DNA from: CAYPZL01 sp964415045
GTDB lineage: Bacteria; Planctomycetota; Phycisphaerae; Sedimentisphaerales; Anaerobacaceae
Length of the DNA stretch: 5,026 nt
Assembly (NCBI GenBank): GCA_964415045.1
Contig: CAYPZL010000287.1
Span: 1-5,026 of the forward strand
Direction: 5' to 3'
In this document: positions 1 to 5,026 of the stretch, piece after piece
Layout: each line of letters starts with the position of its first letter
Position numbering within the stretch: position 1 is the first letter of the stretch
Notes under the pieces: model-generated
The model's input: the letters and a program-made list of their open reading frames with translations, nothing else
Databases searched by the model: none
Told to the model about the DNA's origin: nothing
Translations under genes and position numbers: made by a program

Positions 1-24
1 ACGCAAGAAACTGAAATCCCTCTA

Positions 25-54
25 CCCCAAAATTAAAACTTGACAGAGCACTAG
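25..54. repeat. Terminal end of a second MITE-like element, cut by window edge
   Basis: These 30 bases match the right end of the neighbouring small element (131-160) in the same orientation at 24 of 30 positions, including CCCCAAAAT at the inner side and GCACTAG at the outer side. Comparing the bases further inward (1-24 with 107-130) shows no useful similarity, so only the terminal repeat is shared and this is not a simple 106-base tandem duplication. The most economical reading is the right terminus of a related element whose body lies to the left of the window. The TA at 52-53 would be shared with the next element. Confidence 0.5.
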
Positions 55-160
55 TGCTGTGTCACAACTTAGAATGAGGGTTGAGATGTCCCCTTCGTAT
101 TGGTATTCCAGTGCCTCTTGGCATGGTGAACCCCAAAATCAAGGTGTGACACAGCACTAG
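51..160. mobile_element. Non-coding MITE-like element with 20-base inverted ends and flanking TA
   Basis: The left arm, CTAGTGCTGTGTCACAACTT (51-70), is repeated as its reverse complement at 141-160 with one mismatch, and weaker pairing continues inward for about 10 more bases. Between the arms are about 70 bases with no plausible open frame. Taking TA at 52-53 and 158-159 as the duplicated target leaves a 104-base element starting GTGCTGTGTCAC. Small size, terminal inverted repeats and a TA duplication fit a miniature element mobilised by an IS630/Tc1-mariner-type transposase; that family assignment is inference. The element lies 58 bases beyond the stop codon of the SGNH hydrolase gene. Its long inverted arms could affect that transcript's 3' end, but there is no T-tract of a classic terminator. 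Confidence 0.6.
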
Positions 161-218
161 CCCCTGCAATCTGGATGTTACAATTGGCATGTCAATCTAC
201 AACGCAACGGGGATACGG

Positions 219-1451
219 CTAGCCCGACGATGAGTCAACGCGGTGTAATTGATCGATGTTGGCCAGGAACGACCGGACATATGGCCAATTCAGTTCGGCG
301 ATCAACTGTGCTCCGTATTCATTTGGATGTCCATCCCCGGGAATCGTGACCACGGAATAGTCCCCCTGTATTCGCTCCCGAAATTCCCCACTGCAATCGT
401 AAAAAGCAATACGCTCTTCACGGAATATCTCCTCTGCCTTCGCCACAAAAGCTCGCGTCGGTTCCCTGTCGCCAGCGGCGGCGGGGCGATGGAAACCTGT
501 ACTGAGCACGAGTAGTCCGGCAGATCGCGCATCCGCGAGGACTTTCAATCTCCTGAACAGTGCGCTGCCGAGGGCCCGGGCCCTCGCCGGATCGTCGCCC
601 ACCGGTGACTTCAGTTCTGGCACTGCCTGTTCGGTCTGAGCGGGCCCAACGCCAGCTCTCAATCGCCATGCCCTAGAGAATCCAAACGCCGCCACGTTTC
701 GTACGAGCTCGAAGAGATGGGAGTGTTCCAATAGCCAATTGTATCCGGGCATGCTGTTCAGGACCCGCTTGATGAGGCTGTCCTTCCTCACGCGAGTGAC
801 TTTTCTCAGACGCTGTGTCTCGGCGTCCACCAATACATACTTGGGCTCTCGCAGGCTCCTGCCTATGTCATCCGCGCTCAGAAAGACGATAACTCCGGCA
901 GGCGAAAAGTCGTTGCCGTATTCCTCGAAGAATCGAACATAGTCGGACGTTCCCCAGCCGCCGTGTCCGCCGTTGAGCAGGAGGAAGTGATTCTTCCCGA
1001 ACTCAGTATCGGCCATTCGTTGGAGATGCGAGATGAACGTATCGTCGTTATCCAACAGATGGCCCATGGCGAGTGAGTCGCCAAGACAAAGGATCCGGAT
1101 GCCCTGTCTACCCTGGCCAAGATCTCGCAGGCCGGCACTGTCGAATCGGTAGTACACGACGCGTCCGGCGTATTGATGACGGGCCGTGTGATTCTTCTGA
1201 TGCAAAAAGAGACCATTCCTATCCGTAGTTCGCCACGTGCCGCTCAAGTTCTGAGGGGCCGACACCCGCACCAACATCTCCGCCAGTAGTAGGGCGAATA
1301 CGGTAGCAAGCGCCATCGCTGCAAGTCGGAGCACAGCGCCGCGAAACCAAGATCGCCTTCGCTTGCCATCTCTGAGGGTTGGGTCGGACGCTTTGGCAGA
1401 CAATTGGCGTTGTGATTTATTGCGGCGGCGCGTAGTCTGCAATCTCGTCAT
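219..1451 (-). CDS. Membrane-anchored SGNH/GDSL-type hydrolase
   Basis: This is a predicted SGNH/GDSL-superfamily hydrolase of 410 residues, a group of serine esterases and acyl- or acetyl-transferring enzymes. The N-terminus is rich in Arg and Lys (about residues 3-36, including GKRRRSW), followed by one hydrophobic segment at about 38-60. This suggests a type II anchor with the catalytic domain outside the cytoplasmic membrane. Block I is CLGDSLAMG at about 122-130 with the presumed nucleophile Ser126. NGGHGGWGTSD (about 160-170) resembles the Gly/Asn oxyanion-hole region. GDGHPNEYG near 372-380 supplies the Asp and His of block V (about Asp373 and His375). The canonical ND of block III is replaced by SADDIG. 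The open frame extends upstream to 1550, but GGGAGGA ends nine bases before the ATG at 1451, so that start is chosen. It is the last gene of the carbamoyltransferase locus, after a 184-base gap, and may have its own promoter. The substrate is unknown; removal or transfer of acyl groups on an exported glycan is a guess. Confidence 0.85.
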   Translation of the reverse strand: MTRLQTTRRRNKSQRQLSAKASDPTLRDGKRRRSWFRGAVLRLAAMALATVFALLLAEMLVRVSAPQNLSGTWRTTDRNGLFLHQKNHTARHQYAGRVVYYRFDSAGLRDLGQGRQGIRILCLGDSLAMGHLLDNDDTFISHLQRMADTEFGKNHFLLLNGGHGGWGTSDYVRFFEEYGNDFSPAGVIVFLSADDIGRSLREPKYVLVDAETQRLRKVTRVRKDSLIKRVLNSMPGYNWLLEHSHLFELVRNVAAFGFSRAWRLRAGVGPAQTEQAVPELKSPVGDDPARARALGSALFRRLKVLADARSAGLLVLSTGFHRPAAAGDREPTRAFVAKAEEIFREERIAFYDCSGEFRERIQGDYSVVTIPGDGHPNEYGAQLIAELNWPYVRSFLANIDQLHRVDSSSG

Positions 1452-1635
1452 CGATGGCATTCCTCCCAAATGGCGCGCGCTTCGATGGCTTCCAATTGAT
1501 TGCTGGAAAGAACCAGCATATCGACTCTCCGAGACATGCCCGTTGCACAATCATCTTCGGGAGGCCCTTTCGGGGTCCGGTCTGTTTGCAATGGGGGTGC
1601 CGTCCGCCGAGCTTTGCACGATAGGTCGCGATCGA
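1452..1635. other. 184-base intergenic gap between the DUF5989 gene and the SGNH gene
   Basis: This gap is much longer than those inside the upstream trio. Apart from the Shine-Dalgarno at 1461-1467, nothing firm is visible: no strong hairpin with a T-run, no tRNA-like fold and no clear -35/-10 pair. The minus-strand frame of the hydrolase stays open back to 1550, but the predicted residues look like chance translation. Confidence 0.4.
1461..1467 (-). promoter_or_regulatory. Shine-Dalgarno that sets the SGNH hydrolase start
   Basis: The minus strand reads GGGAGGA here, the strongest ribosome-binding sequence noticed in the window. It leaves nine bases before the ATG at 1451, a normal spacing, and none before the in-frame ATG at 1460, which it therefore disfavours. 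The longer ATG at 1550 would add 33 residues unlike the rest of the protein. Confidence 0.7.
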
Positions 1636-1872
1636 CTACCAGAGCGTATAAATGAATGGTGCGGCGGCAGACCCGCTGAGCATTACCAGCAGACCCACCA
1701 ACAGCATGATCAGGATGATCGGGGTTAACCACCACTTCTTGTTGTAGCGCAAAAAGTGCCAGAGTTCGCGCAGCAGTCCCAATTCGGCCTCTTCGGCGAG
1801 CTGCCCGAACTGGTCTTTTTCCTGGTCCCGATCTAGGTCCTGTTGCGCGGTTTGGTAGTGTTGCTCGTTCAT
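1636..1872 (-). CDS. DUF5989 (SxtK-like) small single-pass membrane protein
   Basis: This 78-residue protein has a Gln/Asp/Glu-rich hydrophilic N-terminal third. Next comes the conserved-looking core ELWHFLRYNKKWWLTP (about residues 36-51), one hydrophobic helix (about 50-66), and the C-terminal end SAAAPFIYTLW. The KKWWL-helix-APFIYTL/F pattern is what I know of the DUF5989 family, which includes SxtK from saxitoxin clusters. The start at 1872 has AGGG eight bases upstream and lies 17 bases after the SxtJ-like stop. An ATG at 1944 in the same frame would overlap the previous gene by 55 bases and is rejected. No catalytic residues are visible. A structural, anchoring or partner role beside the carbamoyltransferase and the SxtJ-like protein is inferred from constant neighbourhood only. 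Confidence 0.85.
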   Translation of the reverse strand: MNEQHYQTAQQDLDRDQEKDQFGQLAEEAELGLLRELWHFLRYNKKWWLTPIILIMLLVGLLVMLSGSAAAPFIYTLW

Positions 1873-1889
1873 GACAAAAACCCTGGTTG

Positions 1890-2306
1890 TCAGAATTGTC
1901 GGAAATAGCGGCTCACGTCCTCGGTCTGCCGGTACGGCCACCAATAGGTGCGGGCCGCCCGGTCAAACCGTCGGTGGAGCGGATCGCGGCCAGCCAGACG
2001 CATGGCCAGTCCAATTGGCGTGAACACTGAATAATAAACTGTCACTAGCACCAGGTGGGAGACTGTCCAGCCAATCGGCAGGGCCACGGCCATCCAGACG
2101 ACATACACCAAGCGACCCAGCGGCGGCACGACCAGCCCCGCGACGGCCAACAGCAGCGCCCCGCCGACAATGGCCGCGGCCACCGCTGGCGATGTACCTT
2201 TGTACAGCAGCAGCGCGGCCATGAGCAAGCCGAGAAGAACGAGCCCGAGCAAGAACAGCCGCAGCTGCCGCTGATCCGGATTCCAGTTGATGTCCAACAG
2301 TGCCAT
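1890..2306 (-). CDS. SxtJ-like integral membrane protein
   Basis: This is a 138-residue membrane protein. Hydrophobic stretches lie at about residues 16-35, 41-60 and 66-104, the last long enough for one or two helices. A basic, aromatic cytoplasmic-looking tail follows. The signature YYSVFTPIGLAMRLAGRDPL (about 91-110) and the ending RTYWWPYR...VSRYFRQF are what I recognise from the SxtJ family, named after sxtJ of cyanobacterial saxitoxin clusters, whose function is not established. It starts 59 bases after the carbamoyltransferase stop and is followed 17 bases later by the DUF5989 gene, so the three are probably cotranscribed. No good Shine-Dalgarno precedes the ATG at 2306; translational coupling or leaderless-like initiation is possible. 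The fold suggests a membrane scaffold rather than an enzyme, which is inference. Confidence 0.87.
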   Translation of the reverse strand: MALLDINWNPDQRQLRLFLLGLVLLGLLMAALLLYKGTSPAVAAAIVGGALLLAVAGLVVPPLGRLVYVVWMAVALPIGWTVSHLVLVTVYYSVFTPIGLAMRLAGRDPLHRRFDRAARTYWWPYRQTEDVSRYFRQF

Positions 2307-2365
2307 GATGCTTGCAACCGTAGGGTGAAGCTCGGCCTATGGCGAGCGCCGGCCCACCCGTGCTG

Positions 2366-4204
2366 CTAGTCCAGTTGAAACTGCGCCAGATACATGTCGA
2401 TTTCGTGTTCTTTTGCCTCGGGCTGCTCTTCCTTGAGCAGCACGAACCGTTCCAGCACCAGCACGTCCATGTTGGTGGCCGTGAAACAGCGGTAAGCGTG
2501 TTCGGGCGAACAGACGATCGGCTCGCCCCGCACGTTGAAGCTGGTGTTGATGATGACGGGCGAGCCGGTCTTCTGCTCGAATTTTTTCAACAGCCTGTAG
2601 TAGCGGGCGTGGCGATCGGCATCGACCGTCTGCACACGGGCCGAATAGTCGACGTGGGTGATCGCCGGTACCTCGGAGCGGAGGGCTTTCAGCTTGTCGA
2701 TCCCTTTCAGCGCCACTTCGGTGCCGTTCAGCGGCCGGCGCTTCTCGTGGCGGACCGGCGCCACCAGCAGCATGTACGGGCTTTGTCCGCGAGGTCCCAT
2801 CTCGAAAAACTCGTCAGCTCGCTCCTGAAGCACCGACGGGGCGAAGGGGCGGAACGATTCGCGGAACTTGATCTTCAGGTTCATGACCGACTGCATCTTC
2901 GAGCTGCGTGCATCGCCCAAAATACTGCGCGCCCCCAGCGCCCGCGGGCCGAACTCCATGCGGCCCTGCATCCAGCCGACCACCTTTTCCTGAGCAATGA
3001 GCGAGGCAACATAGTCGCACAGCTCGTCTTCGTCTTCGACAAAGCGGTAGCGGGCGCCGGTCCGGTTGAGAAACTGTTGGATCTCGGCCTCGGAAAAACG
3101 CGGGCCCAGATAGGAGCCCACCTGTTGGCTCAGCGGCTGCGCCATGCGCGGCTTGCCCAGCAGCTGGTGCCAGATGAACAGGGCGACGCCCAGCGCTCCG
3201 CCGGCATCACCAGCAGCTGGTTGAATCCAGATGTCCTGGAACGGCCCCTCACGCAAAATCCGCCCGTTGGCCACGCAGTTCAGCGCCACGCCGCCGGCCA
3301 GGCACAGGCGGTCCAGCCCCGTCTGCTGGTGCACGTGGCGGGCCATGCGCAACATGATCTCTTCGGTCACCACCTGGATCGAAGCGGCCAGGTCCATTTC
3401 CCGCTCGGTCAGCGGCGATTCCGGCCGCCGCGGCGGTCCGCCAAAAAGCCGCTCAAAGCGGCGCGAGGTCATCGTCAGTCCTTGGCAGTAATTGAAGTAG
3501 GACATGTCCATGCGGAAGGAGCCGTCCTCCCTCAAATCGATCAGCCTCTCCAGGATCACGTCCCGGTACTTCGGCTTGCCATACGGGGCCAGCCCCATCA
3601 GCTTGTACTCGCCCGAATTGACGCGAAAGCCACAGAAGTACGTGAAAGCGGAGTAGAGCAGCCCCAGCGAATGAGGAAAGTGCAGCTCGCCCAGTAGCGT
3701 GATCCGGTTGCCCTCGCCGCGGCCGAAGGTGGCAGTGGCCCACTCGCCCACGCCGTCGACCGTCAGCAGCGCCGCCTGTTCAAAAGGCGATGGGAAAAAC
3801 GCACTGGCGGCGTGGGACTCGTGGTGCTCGGTGAAAACATATCGCTTCTTGTAGCGGCCGCCTAAGCCGTGGCTCAGCTCGCGCCGCATGTTCAGCTTCT
3901 GCTTCAGCCACACCGGCAGTCCTTTGAGGAACGAACGGAAGCCGGCCGGCGCCACGGCCAGGTACGTTTCCAACAGCCGCTCGAACATCAGCAGCGGCTT
4001 GTCGTAGAAGCCGACGTAGTCGAGCTGGTCGGCCGTCAGCCCGCCTTCGCGCAGGCAGTAATCGATAGCGTGCCGGGGAAACGAGGCATCGTGTTTCTTG
4101 CGCGTGAATCGCTCTTCTTGCGCGGCGGCCACAATTCGGCCGTCCACCACCAACGCCGCGGCAGAATCGTGATAGAAAGCGGAAATGCCGAGAATCCTTG
4201 TCAT
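2366..4204 (-). CDS. NodU/CmcH-family carbamoyltransferase (SxtI-like)
   Basis: This 612-residue enzyme is complete at both ends and of normal family length. It is expected to make carbamoyl-adenylate from carbamoyl phosphate and ATP and transfer the carbamoyl group to a hydroxyl of a sugar or small molecule in the cytoplasm. The N-terminal Kae1/HSP70-like domain opens with ILGISAFYHDSAAALVVDG (4-22) and AAAQEERFTRKKHD (26-39). The metal-binding-type motif HHESHAASAFF is at 127-137, DGVGEWAT at 150-157, LAGGVALNCVANG at 302-314 and AGDAGGALG at 331-339. The C-terminal YrdC-like domain shows GRMEFGPRALGARSILGD (414-431), FRPFAP (451-456) and INTSFNVRGEPIV (552-564). All recognised motifs are intact. 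TGAGGA lies seven bases before the ATG at 4204 and supports that start. It heads the SxtJ-like/DUF5989 genes as sxtI does in saxitoxin clusters, but the acceptor here is unknown. Known relatives include NodU, TobZ and CmcH; no gene symbol is justified. Confidence 0.95.
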   Translation of the reverse strand: MTRILGISAFYHDSAAALVVDGRIVAAAQEERFTRKKHDASFPRHAIDYCLREGGLTADQLDYVGFYDKPLLMFERLLETYLAVAPAGFRSFLKGLPVWLKQKLNMRRELSHGLGGRYKKRYVFTEHHESHAASAFFPSPFEQAALLTVDGVGEWATATFGRGEGNRITLLGELHFPHSLGLLYSAFTYFCGFRVNSGEYKLMGLAPYGKPKYRDVILERLIDLREDGSFRMDMSYFNYCQGLTMTSRRFERLFGGPPRRPESPLTEREMDLAASIQVVTEEIMLRMARHVHQQTGLDRLCLAGGVALNCVANGRILREGPFQDIWIQPAAGDAGGALGVALFIWHQLLGKPRMAQPLSQQVGSYLGPRFSEAEIQQFLNRTGARYRFVEDEDELCDYVASLIAQEKVVGWMQGRMEFGPRALGARSILGDARSSKMQSVMNLKIKFRESFRPFAPSVLQERADEFFEMGPRGQSPYMLLVAPVRHEKRRPLNGTEVALKGIDKLKALRSEVPAITHVDYSARVQTVDADRHARYYRLLKKFEQKTGSPVIINTSFNVRGEPIVCSPEHAYRCFTATNMDVLVLERFVLLKEEQPEAKEHEIDMYLAQFQLD

Positions 4205-4400
4205 CAGAAGATCCTCACCGCGTTACGCAAGATACGAGCCTGTATAGCCATACTACGGCAGCGCTACCCAGTCATTTCGCCCCAGCCCAAAGGAGAGCAC
4301 ACTTGACATACGACGCCATCACTGCAATCGCCCGCCGAGGAGCGTTTCGGGTTATCCAGTTTCGGTCGCGCCCACGTTAGCCACCTCACGACCTGCGGCG
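4205..4400. other. Intergenic region ahead of the carbamoyltransferase, probable promoter location
   Basis: These 196 bases separate the FkbM stop from the carbamoyltransferase start and carry no convincing gene on either strand. A Shine-Dalgarno-like TGAGGA lies at 4217-4212 (minus). A TATACA hexamer on the minus strand at 4246-4241 could be a -10 box about 36 bases before the ATG, but no matching -35 box is seen. The length suggests that the carbamoyltransferase block starts its own transcript here. Confidence 0.35.
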
Positions 4401-4973
4401 TTACAAATTACCGGCGCCCCTGCGCTGGGCGGTCGTAGCCGTTGTGGCTACGATCCAACAGCGAATGGTAGACGTCTCTGCTACCGCGACTTCGGAGCGC
4501 CCGTCCTCGTCGCCCTCCAGGACCCGAAGGTCATAACTGGACTCCCGTAGAAGAGAGAAAAAGCCGCGTCTGTCTTTGCCGGCGAGACTGCTGTGAACCT
4601 CGATGAACAAAGTTGGTTGGAAAGTGCTCAAAACATGCCGCAGACCGCGAAGGACGTGGAACTCATAGCCTTCTACGTCAATCTTCACTGCGTCTGGAGG
4701 CGGTACCCCTTCGTGCTCCACGAGGGTGTCACCCGTCGTTGCGCTAACCGATATGATCGTACCTTGCCGCTGAGCTTCACCCGTGTTTACGCACCCAGTC
4801 GCATTATCTCGCACCTCAAAGGGGACAGATCCAATCGCGTCTCCCAATGCCTTGTTAATACAGATCACGTTCTGGTATGCGTTTGCAGCCATACTCTTCT
4901 GAAGGTAGGAGAAATTCGTCGGTTCAGGCTCGAACGCCACTACGCGGCCGTCTCTCCCCACCCATTTTGCCAT
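4401..4973 (-). CDS. FkbM-family methyltransferase, N-terminal part missing or off-window
   Basis: The 190 residues match the middle and C-terminal part of FkbM (Methyltransf_21) SAM-dependent O-methyltransferases. GRDGRVVAFEPEPTNF (about 6-21) is the second SAM-binding strand with its acidic end, AVKIDVEGYEFHVLRGL (about 95-111) is the family hallmark, and TLFIEVHSS (about 121-129) is a following strand. Family members normally carry a DVGANIG-type SAM loop about 20 residues before GRV. Here the frame stays open past the ATG at 4973 to the window edge (53 bases), yet those residues contain no such loop. The ATG at 4973 has only a poor ribosome-binding sequence and sits where the domain should already be running. 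The gene is therefore either damaged by a frameshift near its 5' end or starts off-window with an unusual loop. The last 15 or so residues (TTATTAQRRGAGNL) look like low-complexity extension. O-methylation of a sugar or lipid in the same pathway is inferred. Confidence 0.75.
   Translation of the reverse strand: MAKWVGRDGRVVAFEPEPTNFSYLQKSMAANAYQNVICINKALGDAIGSVPFEVRDNATGCVNTGEAQRQGTIISVSATTGDTLVEHEGVPPPDAVKIDVEGYEFHVLRGLRHVLSTFQPTLFIEVHSSLAGKDRRGFFSLLRESSYDLRVLEGDEDGRSEVAVAETSTIRCWIVATTATTAQRRGAGNL
4431..4455. repeat. Short inverted repeat in the 3' end of the FkbM gene
   Basis: TCGTAGCC (4433-4440) and GGCTACGA (4446-4453) form an 8-base perfect stem around a 5-base loop, extendable by one G-U and one G-C pair. 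It lies about 30 bases before the stop codon, inside the coding frame, where it encodes the VATTATTA stretch. There is no T-run on the minus-strand side, so it is not a standard intrinsic terminator. Confidence 0.4.
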
Positions 4974-5026
4974 GGGTGCTCGTATAAAATGATGTTGTGC
5001 GAATCGTAGGTTCTCGTTATGATCCG

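Noticed and set aside
51..160. Inverted repeat as a transcription terminator for the hydrolase gene
   Set aside because: The arms are about 70 bases apart, no T-tract follows in the direction of transcription, and the TA-flanked ends with a partner copy fit a transposable element better.
219..1550. Longer form of the SGNH hydrolase starting at 1550
   Set aside because: The extra 33 residues show no family features and the ATG at 1550 lacks a ribosome-binding sequence, while GGGAGGA is correctly placed for 1451.
1636..1944. Longer form of the DUF5989 protein starting at 1944
   Set aside because: It would overlap the end of the SxtJ-like gene by 55 bases. The start at 1872 has AGGG at eight bases and gives a family-sized protein.
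2339..3697. Long plus-strand open frame of 452 residues
   Set aside because: It lies antisense within the carbamoyltransferase, a GC-rich gene with every family motif intact. Its translation is rich in His, Arg, Gln and Leu without any recognisable domain, as expected of a shadow frame.
2366..4204. Saxitoxin biosynthesis
   Set aside because: Only the sxtI-J-K-like trio is present. None of the other saxitoxin-type genes is seen in the window, and the carbamoyltransferase family acts on many substrates.
4303..4308. Plus-strand TTGACA as a -35 box
   Set aside because: No -10-like hexamer lies 16-18 bases downstream and no plus-strand gene follows it.
4593..5009. Plus-strand open frame of 138 residues
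   Set aside because: It is antisense to the FkbM gene, and its translation shows no recognisable domain.

Overview
The window reads as bacterial chromosome, and every convincing gene lies on the minus strand, so the genes run from right to left. The genes are mostly GC-rich. The combination of a NodU/CmcH-type carbamoyltransferase, an SxtJ-like membrane protein, a DUF5989 (SxtK-like) protein and a membrane-anchored SGNH hydrolase, next to an FkbM-type methyltransferase, suggests an environmental bacterium of the Planctomycetota (Pirellulales-like) sort. That taxonomic guess is an inference from gene content and style; no marker gene is present.

In transcription order, the right edge (about 4401-5026) holds an FkbM-family methyltransferase. 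Its C-terminal two thirds is clear, but the N-terminal SAM-binding glycine motif is not in frame in the bases before the edge. A 196-base gap follows. Next comes a tight block: a full-length 612-residue carbamoyltransferase (2366-4204), a 138-residue SxtJ-like membrane protein (1890-2306) and a 78-residue DUF5989/SxtK-like single-pass protein (1636-1872). After 184 non-coding bases comes a membrane-anchored SGNH/GDSL hydrolase (219-1451), whose start is fixed by a strong Shine-Dalgarno. The left 160 bases contain an apparent miniature transposable element with 20-base terminal inverted repeats and TA at each end, abutting the end of a second, related element that runs off the window.

Together the genes look like a glycan or metabolite decoration module. 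The carbamoyltransferase would transfer a carbamoyl group to a hydroxyl. The two small membrane proteins would place that activity at, or couple it to, the inner membrane. The SGNH protein would act on an ester or acyl group on the outer face of that membrane. The FkbM enzyme, if functional, would O-methylate a related substrate. The order carbamoyltransferase-SxtJ-SxtK matches sxtI-sxtJ-sxtK of cyanobacterial saxitoxin clusters, but nothing else from saxitoxin synthesis is present. The shared trio therefore looks like a general carbamoylation cassette. The substrate cannot be read from the sequence.
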